Assembly: GCA_900763965.1 (NCBI GenBank)
Contig: CAAFMG010000095.1
Span: forward strand, 1 to 21,780
Direction of reading: 5' to 3'
DNA from: an uncultured Oscillospiraceae bacterium
GTDB taxonomy: Bacteria; Bacillota; Clostridia; Oscillospirales; Oscillospiraceae
DNA length: 21,780 nucleotides
Under the pieces are notes generated by a model that searched no databases, had not been told where the DNA came from, and worked only from the letters and a program-made list of their open reading frames with translations. Position 1 is the stretch's first letter. Each line of letters opens with the position of its first letter. Below, one piece after another: positions 7,047 through 14,401 of this stretch. The position numbers and the translations under genes are program-made.

Positions 7047-8267
7047 TTACTTACCGACAACGTCCGTCAGCCAGATGTCCTCAATGATGGGAACCAGGCT
7101 TGCGGGCATTTCGGGCAGGCGGTGTGCCAGCAGCTCGGCCTGGGTCAGAACGCCCTGGCCCAGATCCACGGCATCAAAGGCAGCCAGCTCCTGGGCAGAC
7201 AGCTTGTCAGTGGCCACAACGGGTAGATCCCGCAGGGTGGCGTACTGGGTCAGCTGGATCTCGCCGCTGATGATGGCATTGATGACCACCATGGCGCCGG
7301 CCTTGTTGGGGGAGTTGAAGCCGATACCCATGTAGTTGGTGTTGCCGATGGTGCCTTTGTCAAAGACGAAGGTCTGGGTGGTCTTGGTGTAGGTGCCCTT
7401 GTCAATGCCGGTGGCAACGGTGAAGGGGCCGTAGCTCATGCCCATCACCAGCTCGCCGTCAGCGAACATGGCATCCACAGCCTTGTTGGAATCCGGGAAG
7501 GTCTTGCCTTCGTTCCACAGGTAGGGATTCAGCTGGCGCAGGTAGTCCAGAGCGGGTTCCATGGCGGCCTTCACGGTGTCCCGGTCAGCCTCCATGGTCT
7601 GGAACTGCTCCCAGCCGCAGAGTTCATAGATGATGTTGCGCACGAAAGCACTGGCGGTGAAGTCAGGCAGTGCGGCGTAGGTGACCTTGCCGGGGTTGGC
7701 CTTGCAGAAGGCCATCAGCTCCTCAGCGGAGGCGGGCAGGTCGGGGGTGACGGCGGTATCGGCATAGAAAACCATCTGTGCCTTGGCATAGGGGGCTTCG
7801 TAGCCCTCGATGGGCATACAGAAGTCGTTCAGCGTCTCAGGGTCAGCCTGGTCGATGTAGGCTTCCATGTTGGGCAGTTTGTCGGTGAAGGGGCCGTAGA
7901 GCAGACCGTTTTCCTTGGCGGAGTAGAAGTTTTCGCCGTTGATCCAGATCATGTCGATGCTGCCCTTGGCGCTGCCGGCCTGCTTTTCACCGGAGAGCTT
8001 TGCCAGAATGTCATCAATGTTCATGCCCACCACTTCCAGAGTGATGTCATAGTTCTGCTTGACATAGTCGGCAACGGTGGTGTTGAGCCAGTTGTTCCGG
8101 TTCTCATCGCCGCCCCAGCCGTAGAAGGTGACGGTGGTGCCCTTGGCGGCAGCGGTGATCTCCTCCCAGGAGGCGGTGTTCAGATCCGGTTCCTTGGCGG
8201 CCTTGCCGCAGCCGAACAGGCTCAGCGCCATGACCATGGCCAGAACCAGCGCGATCATACGTTTCAT
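7047..8267 (-). CDS. YnjB-like ABC transporter substrate-binding lipoprotein
   Basis: The 406-residue precursor starts with a lipoprotein signal (KR, hydrophobic core, LSLFGC with Cys20), so it is anchored outside the membrane. The mature part resembles the YnjB family (COG4134): TVTFYGWGGDENRNNW, then SIDMIWINGENFYSAKENG and LLYGPFTDKLPN, which are the stretches I associate with this family. The start at 8267 is chosen because GGAGAGGAG lies just upstream; an upstream ATG falls within that RBS. It heads the leftward four-gene importer operon and is followed by a partial terminator. The YnjBCD substrate is not firmly established; thiamine-like compounds have been proposed by family similarity, but no TPP-riboswitch-like leader is present here. 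The divergent nucleoside hydrolase operon hints at a nucleoside or sugar derivative, which is inference. Confidence 0.85.
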   Translation of the reverse strand: MKRMIALVLAMVMALSLFGCGKAAKEPDLNTASWEEITAAAKGTTVTFYGWGGDENRNNWLNTTVADYVKQNYDITLEVVGMNIDDILAKLSGEKQAGSAKGSIDMIWINGENFYSAKENGLLYGPFTDKLPNMEAYIDQADPETLNDFCMPIEGYEAPYAKAQMVFYADTAVTPDLPASAEELMAFCKANPGKVTYAALPDFTASAFVRNIIYELCGWEQFQTMEADRDTVKAAMEPALDYLRQLNPYLWNEGKTFPDSNKAVDAMFADGELVMGMSYGPFTVATGIDKGTYTKTTQTFVFDKGTIGNTNYMGIGFNSPNKAGAMVVINAIISGEIQLTQYATLRDLPVVATDKLSAQELAAFDAVDLGQGVLTQAELLAHRLPEMPASLVPIIEDIWLTDVVGK

Positions 8268-8306
8268 TGGAATTCTCCTCTCCATAAGCCATAATAAAGC
8301 CAGTGT

Positions 8307-8335
8307 ATTCTACTATAGTTTCCATTCTTCGTCAA
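8307..8335 (-). promoter_or_regulatory. Promoter of the YnjB-like ABC operon
   Basis: On the minus strand TTGACG (8335-8330), 17 bp, TAGAAT (8312-8307). The leader is about 35 nt, too short for a riboswitch. Confidence 0.65.
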
Positions 8336-8412
8336 CCGCAGGACAGTGCGTATTGAAAAACAAAATTTCTTTGGAAAATTTATTTCAAAAGCAAATAAAT
8401 TTCCCGCCACTC

Positions 8413-8441
8413 TTGCACCTGGGATGGGAAACAGGTATGAT
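8413..8441 (+). promoter_or_regulatory. Promoter of the nucleoside hydrolase/glycosyltransferase operon
   Basis: TTGCAC (8413-8418), 17 bp, TATGAT (8436-8441), with the start codon about 30 nt downstream. It diverges from the ABC promoter with about 80 bp of AT-rich DNA between the two -35 boxes, room for a shared regulator. Confidence 0.7.
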
Positions 8442-8471
8442 AGAGGCATAAAGACAACAAGGAGCGTTTGC

Positions 8472-9359
8472 ATGAAAAAGATCCTGTTTGACTGCGACAG
8501 CACCGTTGGGCTTCCGGGAAAGCCCATGGACGATGCGCTGGCGTTATTATACCTGCTGGGACGGCCGGAGGAATGCCAGGTGCTGGGCATTACCTGTACC
8601 TTCGGCAACAGCACGGCGGATGAAGTGTTTGCTTCCACCACCCATTTGCTCAGCGACATTGGCCGCCGGGATATCCCCTTGCACAAGGGAGCCAATGCTG
8701 GAGAGGATCCCAGATCCGATGCCGCCCGGTTTTTGGTACAGACCATCTGCGCCAACCCCGGCCAGATTACCCTGATGGGCATCGGTTCCCTGACCAACCT
8801 CTACGGGGCCTGGCTGCTGGACAACACGGTTTTTGAAAAGGTAAAGGAAATCATCCTTATGGGCGGCTATACTGCCCCGGTTTTTTATCATACCCGCCAT
8901 TTGGAGGAGCTGAATTTCTCTGTTAATGCCCAGGCGGCGGCCTGTGTTCTGCGCAATGGCAGAAATATTTCCATCCTCACCGGCAACAACACCCTGGAGC
9001 CCTCCTACCTGCCCAAAGAGGAATTTATTGAAAAGCTGTGCAGCGGCGGTCAGGCCGGGCGGTACATTGCCCAGACCTGCGGCTACCGCTTTGACCAGAA
9101 GGCTCTGCAGGACGGCGCGGCGGCTTCCTACTGCTGGGATGTGGTGGCATCGGTGTACGCCCTGCATCCGGAGCTGTACCGGGATGCCCCCACCCACTGC
9201 TTTGTGACGGAAAACACCCTGCGCAGCGGCTGGCTGGGGGTTACCCGGCAGGCCCCGGACACCTGTCTAATGAATCTGCCCCAGGTGAGGGATCTGGCGG
9301 CCTACCGCCGGGAGATGTACGACGGCTGGCTCAGCTTCCGAAAGGGTGATGCAAAATGA
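8472..9359 (+). CDS. Inosine-uridine-type nucleoside hydrolase (N-ribohydrolase family)
   Basis: The 295-residue protein belongs to the IunH fold, calcium-dependent hydrolases that cut the N-glycosidic bond of nucleosides. The metal-binding N-terminus has D7xD9 and D20-D21, but with about ten residues between the pairs where the canonical motif is DxDPGxDD. The middle shows TFGNSTADE, LMGIGSLTNLYGA, IILMGGY and NFSVNAQAAACVL (the family's NxxxDPEAA-like element, here AQAA). The typical helix WDVVASVYALHPELY follows. The ATG at 8472 has AAGGAG 7 nt upstream; upstream in-frame codons lie in the promoter. The stop overlaps the next start by 4 nt. The unusual metal loop suggests a divergent subgroup, so the true substrate may not be a normal nucleoside. 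Confidence 0.85.
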   Translation: MKKILFDCDSTVGLPGKPMDDALALLYLLGRPEECQVLGITCTFGNSTADEVFASTTHLLSDIGRRDIPLHKGANAGEDPRSDAARFLVQTICANPGQITLMGIGSLTNLYGAWLLDNTVFEKVKEIILMGGYTAPVFYHTRHLEELNFSVNAQAAACVLRNGRNISILTGNNTLEPSYLPKEEFIEKLCSGGQAGRYIAQTCGYRFDQKALQDGAAASYCWDVVASVYALHPELYRDAPTHCFVTENTLRSGWLGVTRQAPDTCLMNLPQVRDLAAYRREMYDGWLSFRKGDAK

Positions 9360-10012
9360 AGCAGGCAGTGATTTGCTTTACCCGGGTTCCCCGACCGGGA
9401 CAGACCAAGACCCGGCTGATGCCCCTGCTGTCCCCGGAGCAGTGCGTCCGGCTCAGCTGGGCGTTTTTGCGGGATCTGGGGAAGATCTATTGTAAAATTG
9501 ATGCGGATCTCTTTGTGGCCTACGCCCCCGACCCCCAGTGGGAGGATCTGAAAGCCGTGTTCCCCCATGCCCGGTTTCTGGCGCAGAAGGGAAGCGATTT
9601 GGGCACCCGGATGTACCGGGCAATCCGCAGTGTGCTGGAATTGGGGTATGACCGGGTGATCCTCACCGGCTCGGATCTTCCTCTGATGACGGAAAACCAT
9701 CTGGCCAGCGGCTTTGCCGCTCTGGACAATGCAGATATTGCCCTGGGCCCCACCATGGACGGGGGCTACTATCTCATCGGTATGAAGCAGCCCCGGAAGT
9801 CCGTCTTTCAAATCGAGGGCTATGGTGGGGATACGGTGTATCAGCGCACGGTGGAAGCTGCCCAGGCGGCATCTTTGACAGTGGAGACGGCCCTTCCCTG
9901 CAACGATGTGGATACCCCGGAGGATCTGCAGCAGCTGGCATGGGTGGCAGACCCGGACAGCTATACCGGCCGATGCCTGATCCAGCTTGCAAAGGAGGGA
10001 ATTTCCCTGTGA
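9356..10012 (+). CDS. DUF2064/TIGR04282-family GT-A glycosyltransferase-like protein
   Basis: The 218-residue protein has the DUF2064 signature: FTRVPRPGQTKTRL (8-21, nucleotide-binding start as in MobA/CofC-type folds), a central LTGSDLPLMTENHL (about 103-116, metal-binding Asp), LGPTMDGGYYLIGM (about 130-143) and NDVDTPEDL near the C-terminus. Family members are called arsenosugar biosynthesis glycosyltransferases in the TIGR naming, but that name comes from clusters with the radical SAM enzyme ArsS, absent here. It could act as a glycosyl- or nucleotidyltransferase on a sugar or sugar phosphate. It overlaps both neighbours by 4 nt (ATGA upstream, GTGA downstream), so it is translated as part of one coupled unit. 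Confidence 0.88.
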   Translation: MKQAVICFTRVPRPGQTKTRLMPLLSPEQCVRLSWAFLRDLGKIYCKIDADLFVAYAPDPQWEDLKAVFPHARFLAQKGSDLGTRMYRAIRSVLELGYDRVILTGSDLPLMTENHLASGFAALDNADIALGPTMDGGYYLIGMKQPRKSVFQIEGYGGDTVYQRTVEAAQAASLTVETALPCNDVDTPEDLQQLAWVADPDSYTGRCLIQLAKEGISL

Positions 10013-11013
10013 TCACCAAAGAACCCTTCCGTTCTTACTTAAAAAGTGCCGAATTTCTGGCACCTTTGGGCCTTGCACCGGGAACCGAGCTGGCATTTTC
10101 CCTGCTGGGACAGGGAGAGTACAACATAAACTATGTGTTTTCCCATCCGGTCACCGGGGTGCGGTGGGTGCTGCGGATCAACCGGGGCAGCCAGATGCAC
10201 CTGGCCGATCAGATCGGCTATGAATTTGCAGCCTTGCAGGCTTTGGCACCCAGCGGCCGGACTCCCAAGCCCCTGTTTTGCAGCCGGGAGCATAATCTTC
10301 TGGTGATGCAGTGGCTGCCCGGCAGAGCCCTGGACTATGGTACGGATATGGACATTGCCGCAAAGATCCTGGCGGACATTCACAGCGTCCCGGTTCCGGA
10401 AAACTGTCCGCTGATCCGTCCCGCCGCCCCGGCTCTGGCTATCTATCAGGAGTGCCTGGAAATGGTGCAGCATTATTTTGACTGGCCGGAAGCGGACCCT
10501 AAGGCGGCTGACCTGCTGCGCCGTCTGGTTGCCCAGATCGGAAAACTGCCTCTGGCAGAACCGGCGGATGTGCCTTCGTGCATGGTAAACACCGAGCTGA
10601 ACTCCGGAAACTTCCTCGTTGACCCTGCCGGAACCAGCAGCCTGGTGGACTGGGAGAAGCCCCTGCTTTCCGAGGCCGCCCAGGATCTGGGGCATTTTCT
10701 CGCCCCCACCACCACCTTCTGGAAAACCGATGTGATCCTCACCCCCCAGCAGGTGCGGCAGTTCACCCAGCGCTACATTCAGGCGGTGGACGGGCGGATG
10801 GACTGCACCGGCTTGCAGCGGCGGCTGCCCCTGTTTTTCACCGTCACTTGTCTGCGGGGGGTGACCTGGTGCGCCATGGCCTACCGGGAATACTGCCAGC
10901 CGGGCCGGGCTCTGCGCAATGAGGACACCTTCCGAAAGCTGCAAGCCTACATGGAACCGGCATTTTTGGAAAATATTCTGGAAAACTATGTGCAAAAGGA
11001 TTTTCTGGCATGA
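10009..11013 (+). CDS. APH/choline-kinase-fold phosphotransferase-like protein
   Basis: The 334-residue protein shows the aminoglycoside-phosphotransferase fold in order: Gly-rich loop GQGEYNINY (34-42), VLRIN (54-58), an alphaC Glu (72), hinge LLVMQWLPGRALD (97-109), catalytic segment, and LVDWE (212-216) with the metal-binding Asp214. In the catalytic segment the usual HxDxxxxN reads N194-T-E196-L-N-S-G-N201. The catalytic Asp is therefore replaced by Glu and the His by Asn, while the last Asn is kept. It starts with GTG at 10009, 10 nt after AAAGGAGG and overlapping the upstream stop by 4 nt. It ends overlapping the next ATG by 4 nt. Possible substrates are the sugar freed by the hydrolase or a related alcohol. 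It could instead be a non-catalytic or differently catalytic relative. Confidence 0.82.
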   Translation: MITKEPFRSYLKSAEFLAPLGLAPGTELAFSLLGQGEYNINYVFSHPVTGVRWVLRINRGSQMHLADQIGYEFAALQALAPSGRTPKPLFCSREHNLLVMQWLPGRALDYGTDMDIAAKILADIHSVPVPENCPLIRPAAPALAIYQECLEMVQHYFDWPEADPKAADLLRRLVAQIGKLPLAEPADVPSCMVNTELNSGNFLVDPAGTSSLVDWEKPLLSEAAQDLGHFLAPTTTFWKTDVILTPQQVRQFTQRYIQAVDGRMDCTGLQRRLPLFFTVTCLRGVTWCAMAYREYCQPGRALRNEDTFRKLQAYMEPAFLENILENYVQKDFLA

Positions 11014-11684
11014 AAAAAACCATGATCCTGCCCATTTACAACGAGCGCAAAACCATGGATGCCATGCTTGCCCAGCTGGAGCAGATCCCGGAGGATGTGC
11101 AGGTGCTCTTTGCCGATGGAGGCAGCACCGACGGCACCCAGGCGCGGATCCCGGAGAAATTCACCCTGCTGCTCTGCCCCAAGGGCCGGGCCAATCAGAT
11201 GAATTACGCCGCCGGTCAGGCAGAGGGGGAGGTTCTGTGGTTTGTCCACTGCGACAGTCGCCTGCCGAAAGACGGCTGGCAGCAGATCACCCAGGCGGTG
11301 GAAGCAGGAAAGCCATGGGGCTGCTTTACCGTTGCCTTTGACTATGACGGCCCCTTTATGGGCTGCAACACCTATTTTTCCAACCGCCGGGCCCGGAAGG
11401 GCATTGCCTTTGGAGATCAGGGAATCTGGGTGACAAAGGAAGCATTTACTACTGTGGGGGGCTTTCCGGAGCTTCCCATTATGGAGGACTATGAGTTTTC
11501 CCGCCGGATGGGCCGCCTGGGTATCCCCATTACCCAGCTGCCGGGAAAGATCGTCACCTCCGGCCGCCGGTACGAAACCCGCTTCCCGCCCCTGGTGATG
11601 TGGCAGATGTTCTATCTGCGCTGCCTCTACCGCTCCGGGGTGGACATTCAGGAAATCGCCCGCCGGTACCGGGATATCCGGTGA
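11010..11684 (+). CDS. Family 2 glycosyltransferase, TIGR04283-like
   Basis: The 224-residue protein is a compact GT-A glycosyltransferase without membrane segments. It has ILPIYNERKT (6-15), FADGGSTDGT (nucleotide-sugar binding), HCDSRLP (DxD-like metal site, usually HADTRLP in the family), FGDQGIWV and PIMEDYEFSRRM (acceptor and catalytic region). These match the TIGR04283 group, which often travels with TIGR04282 proteins such as the one encoded two genes upstream. It is the last gene of the coupled operon, joined by an ATGA overlap, and is followed 15 bp later by a perfect terminator. Donor and acceptor are unknown. Confidence 0.9.
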   Translation: MKKTMILPIYNERKTMDAMLAQLEQIPEDVQVLFADGGSTDGTQARIPEKFTLLLCPKGRANQMNYAAGQAEGEVLWFVHCDSRLPKDGWQQITQAVEAGKPWGCFTVAFDYDGPFMGCNTYFSNRRARKGIAFGDQGIWVTKEAFTTVGGFPELPIMEDYEFSRRMGRLGIPITQLPGKIVTSGRRYETRFPPLVMWQMFYLRCLYRSGVDIQEIARRYRDIR

Positions 11685-11692
11685 CAGAAGGT

Positions 11693-11732
11693 ATAATGAA
11701 AAGGAGACTGCCGCGGCAGTCTCCTTTTTGCG
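11693..11732 (+). terminator. Perfect palindromic terminator, copy 1 of a 40-bp direct repeat
   Basis: A 30-bp perfect palindrome (11699-11728) ends in five T on the plus strand and terminates the glycosyltransferase operon. The 40 bp at 11693-11732 recur identically at 12886-12925. Confidence 0.92.
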
Positions 11733-11802
11733 CGGCGAACGGCCTGAGAAGTATTTTCTGCCAAGAGAGCATTTGCGGGGGAATTTCACCGTTTTGTATA
11801 AG

Positions 11803-11821
11803 CATCTATAATAAATAGATG
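11803..11821. repeat. Small inverted repeat in the island's upstream region
   Basis: CATCTAT (11803-11809), aataa, ATAGATG (11815-11821), about 55 bp before the -35 box of the DUF2089 gene. It could be an operator. The rest of 11733-11875 is AT-rich with no gene that I can see. Confidence 0.35.
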
Positions 11822-11875
11822 AAATGAATCTTAACCACTAAAAAGGAAATAGACATAAAAATATTAAACTCTATA

Positions 11876-11904
11876 TTGACAATTGTGACCTCTTGCGCTA
11901 TAAT
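11876..11904 (+). promoter_or_regulatory. Strong promoter of the DUF2089 gene with palindrome in the spacer
   Basis: TTGACA (11876-11881), 17 bp, TATAAT (11899-11904). The -35 box runs into ACAATTGT, an 8-bp palindrome where a repressor, possibly the gene's own product, could bind. Confidence 0.85.
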
Positions 11905-11927
11905 AATCGTGCAAGGAGTTGATGACT

Positions 11928-12716
11928 ATGCAAAAATTAATTTCAGAATGCCCTGCGTGCGGCTCGAAACTAAGAATCACATCATTGCATTGTGCAGGCT
12001 GCGGAATGGAACTGCGAAATGATTTTGCGTTAAGTCCCTTTGATTTATTAAATGCGGAACAAATGCGTTTCCTTTGTGCCTTTCTAAGACAACGGGGGAA
12101 TATGAGTTCCGTGCAAAGCGAGTTGGGAATTTCTTATCCCACCGCAAAAAAGAAGCTGGATGATTTGCTTACAGCGTTGAATTTGCTTGAAGATAACCGC
12201 CAAGATACAAAAACAGTTGAGGATAAGAGGGGTGTTGATATGATAACCTGGCACGTTCAAGAGAATAGTACAAAGGCATCGGACATTATTAAGAGAAAAC
12301 TGATAGAAAACAATGGCAGGGTGATTGTCCATACGGCCCGGGGGCTTCCCTGCGAAATCCGTATTGCTCCGGATGGCGTATCTTTTCTCAGTGATAAGCT
12401 CCCAATCAATCCGCCATATCGGCTGGAAGTGTTTGATATCATTGTTGATCTTCTCATTTCACAAGGGGGACGGGCGAAAAAAGGGAATGGGCGAAACCAT
12501 AAACTTGGTGAACCTGAGTGTGATGAAACAACGATCGTTGGTGTCATTGGCTATCGGTATGCACATGCTGAGAGCGGGAAATCCGTCTATGACCCGGTGT
12601 TTGTACTGGCAGCCGTACTTGCGTGGGCTGGCATTGCCAATAATGAGCGTGGTGAATTGGTTTTGACCACGCACTATCGGGAAGTTTGCAATGCAGTGGC
12701 CAAAGGAGAAGGTTAA
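11928..12716 (+). CDS. DUF2089 zinc-ribbon/HTH protein with extra C-terminal domain
   Basis: The 262-residue protein begins with a zinc ribbon, CPAC (8-11) and CAGC (23-26). An HTH-like region follows (LNAEQMRFLCAFLRQRGNMSSVQSELGISYPTA in outline, about 41-73), the DUF2089 arrangement also seen next to sigma-factor-like regulators. Stand-alone DUF2089 proteins are much shorter (about 90-120 residues). Here about 160 further residues of unknown type follow, with no membrane segment or motif I recognise. The ATG at 11928 is 9 nt after AAGGAG; ATG 11922 is too close to it. The gene is clearly more AT-rich than its neighbours and lies between two identical terminators, so it is probably acquired. 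A transcriptional regulator is likely; its target is unknown. Confidence 0.75.
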   Translation: MQKLISECPACGSKLRITSLHCAGCGMELRNDFALSPFDLLNAEQMRFLCAFLRQRGNMSSVQSELGISYPTAKKKLDDLLTALNLLEDNRQDTKTVEDKRGVDMITWHVQENSTKASDIIKRKLIENNGRVIVHTARGLPCEIRIAPDGVSFLSDKLPINPPYRLEVFDIIVDLLISQGGRAKKGNGRNHKLGEPECDETTIVGVIGYRYAHAESGKSVYDPVFVLAAVLAWAGIANNERGELVLTTHYREVCNAVAKGEG

Positions 12717-12782
12717 ATGTTAAGATTCCTGTTGGGATTCATTTATGGCATATTCCGCAGTTTGCTAAAGAACGAATTTTAG
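12717..12782 (+). CDS. Possible 21-aa hydrophobic peptide downstream of DUF2089 gene
   Basis: An ATG directly follows the DUF2089 stop codon, with AAAGGAG 8 nt upstream, and opens a frame of 21 codons. The peptide is hydrophobic with a basic end (MLRFLLGFIYGIF then RSLLKNEF) and could sit in the membrane. The RBS and spacing support translation; its shortness makes this uncertain. From 12783 to 12885 I see only small inverted repeats (TTGCCG..CGGCAA at 12845-12864) and no gene. Confidence 0.4.
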   Translation: MLRFLLGFIYGIFRSLLKNEF

Positions 12783-12885
12783 GATTGTCATAAGGAAAGA
12801 AACCATTGGGGGCAGGCAATACCCCCGACAGAAAGTGATTGTATTTGCCGACTTCCGACGGCAAACTCCGTGAGGCGATTTTGAG

Positions 12886-12925
12886 ATAATGAAAAGGAGA
12901 CTGCCGCGGCAGTCTCCTTTTTGCG
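12886..12925. terminator. Perfect palindromic terminator, copy 2 of the 40-bp direct repeat
   Basis: Identical over 40 bp to 11693-11732. The 30-bp palindrome gives four or five T on either strand. It can stop the rightward DUF2089 transcript and the leftward TVP38/CCG operon, whose last stop codon is at 12931. Confidence 0.9.
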
Positions 12926-12930
12926 AGATT

Positions 12931-13701
12931 CTATACCTTTCGGGTGGTGGAAAAACGATTCCCCCAGCCTCGGTGCTGGCTTTGGCCAAAGAGCAGTTCC
13001 AGCAGGTGGCGGGTGTTCCGGCCCTCGGAGCGGAAAGCACCCAGGCAGCCCTCGCAGCTGCTGGCAATGGTTCGCTCCCGGGGAAATTCTTCCAGACAGA
13101 AGCGGCGCATTTTGGAACTTTTTTCCGGGTCTATGGCGGCAAGCATGTGGAAATTGCCGCAGCACCGGGTTTGGCAGCCGGTGTGTTCCGGCTGGCAGCA
13201 GTCACAGCCGCACAGGGCAAGCAGGGCTCTGGCGGCAGCCTGCTGTTCCGGCTCCTGCCGGGTGGGACAGGGATCATGCCAGATAAAGCGGCCTTCCGGG
13301 GCGGCAACATCCGCTTTCGTCAGGTGCTTTGCCAAAACCGGCCAGATGGGCACAATGGTGAAGCCTTCCAGCTGCCCCAGCTGCAAGGTGCAGTTGGGAC
13401 AGGCGGTGTAAATCCGCTGAACGCCCTGCTTTTTCAGGGTTTTTACCAGTTTATCCCGGCGGGCCTGAGCCTTTTTGGGGAAGAGGAATACCGTTGGCTG
13501 ACCGCAGCAGCCGCAGGCCAGCCGGATTTCCGGCTCCTCCCGGCGGAGAATTTCCAGTGTTTTTTCCAGAATCGCCCCATCCAGGTTCAGCAGGGCGCAG
13601 CCGGGCCAGAAAATCCCCTGGGTTTTGGGAATCCGCAGCATTCCCGGAGCAAAGGACAGGCTCTGATGCAGAGCCATGCCCAGATAGGATGCTTTAGCCA
13701 T
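12931..13701 (-). CDS. Double CCG-domain (HdrB-like) Fe-S cluster protein
   Basis: The 256-residue protein has two cysteine-rich CCG motifs like those of heterodisulfide reductase subunit B, LutA and GlpC. The first is C35, C65-C66, C101xxC104. The second is C145, C180-C181, C216xxC219, with 34 residues between the elements of the second copy. In HdrB each such motif can bind a non-cubane [4Fe-4S] cluster that handles disulfides. No ferredoxin-type CxxCxxC domain is present, so electrons must come from a partner. Its start overlaps the stop of the TVP38 gene by 8 nt (13694-13701), so the two are coupled. Association with two membrane proteins and a nearby rhodanese suggests sulfur or thiol redox chemistry, which is inference. 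Confidence 0.82.
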   Translation of the reverse strand: MAKASYLGMALHQSLSFAPGMLRIPKTQGIFWPGCALLNLDGAILEKTLEILRREEPEIRLACGCCGQPTVFLFPKKAQARRDKLVKTLKKQGVQRIYTACPNCTLQLGQLEGFTIVPIWPVLAKHLTKADVAAPEGRFIWHDPCPTRQEPEQQAAARALLALCGCDCCQPEHTGCQTRCCGNFHMLAAIDPEKSSKMRRFCLEEFPRERTIASSCEGCLGAFRSEGRNTRHLLELLFGQSQHRGWGNRFSTTRKV

Positions 13702-14401
13702 TGGCAGCCTGCTTCTTATGGCGCTCGGTGTAGACCTGCTTGATGATGGTGATCAGAATGGCAATGGCGAACAGGCACAGCAGGCCCGTGACCATGATCT
13801 GTGCGCCGCCGGAGAGCATACCGCCCACATAGGAGTAGACGATGGTGGCGGGGGTCTGGCCTACGCCGGTGGCGATGAAGAAAGGCAGGAAGGCCATGGG
13901 GGTCAGACCGGCAAAGTAGCTGACGGCATCGAAGGACACGAAGGGCAGCAGACGGCACACCAGAATGGTCTTGGTGCCGTACTTTTCAAAGTAGCTTTCC
14001 ACACTGGCAAGAGCACCCTTGCCGGCCAGCTTTTCCACCACGTCCCGGCCCAGGCCCCGTGCCAGGAAGAAGCAAACCGCCGCACCCACCATGGCGCTGG
14101 ACCAGGACAGCAGGGCGCCCTGCCACCAGCCGAAAATGGCGGCATTGGACAGGGTGATCATAAAGGCGGGCAGGGGAGCGATGATGGCGGTGAGCACCAT
14201 GAGGAAGAAGGAAAAGGCCATGGCGTAGTTGCCGTAGGAGCGGATGTATTCGATGACGGCATCCACATTGGCACTGCCCACCACGGAGGCCATGTGATTG
14301 ACCCACTGGTTGACACCGGGGACCAGCAGATAGACGATGCAGCAGACGCAGGCTGCCAGCAGGATGACCCGGCGGGTCAGATTGGGCTTTTTCTTATTCA
14401 T
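13694..14401 (-). CDS. TVP38/TMEM64 (SNARE-associated/DedA-like) membrane protein
   Basis: The 235-residue integral membrane protein has the family core: an APLPAFMITLSNAAIFG segment (about 75-91), a GAAVCFFLARGLGRD stretch (about 104-118), and RLLPFVSFDAVSYFAGLTPM (about 148-167), the conserved R-(L/F)-(I/L)-P-x-x-x-x-(D/N) element. Family members are thought to move lipids or small solutes across the membrane; the substrate here is unknown. The ATG at 14401 is chosen because AAAGGAG lies 10 nt upstream and the start overlaps the preceding paralog's stop by 8 nt. Its end overlaps the CCG gene by 8 nt. A longer frame upstream belongs to the other gene's region and is rejected. Confidence 0.88.
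   Translation of the reverse strand: MNKKKPNLTRRVILLAACVCCIVYLLVPGVNQWVNHMASVVGSANVDAVIEYIRSYGNYAMAFSFFLMVLTAIIAPLPAFMITLSNAAIFGWWQGALLSWSSAMVGAAVCFFLARGLGRDVVEKLAGKGALASVESYFEKYGTKTILVCRLLPFVSFDAVSYFAGLTPMAFLPFFIATGVGQTPATIVYSYVGGMLSGGAQIMVTGLLCLFAIAILITIIKQVYTERHKKQAANG

Noticed and set aside
8268..8306. TPP riboswitch before the YnjB-like operon
   Set aside because: The leader is only about 35 nt and lacks any such structure.
9356..11684. Arsenosugar biosynthesis cluster
   Set aside because: Both transferase families carry that name, but no ArsS radical SAM enzyme or ArsM methyltransferase is present in the window, so the label is not supported.
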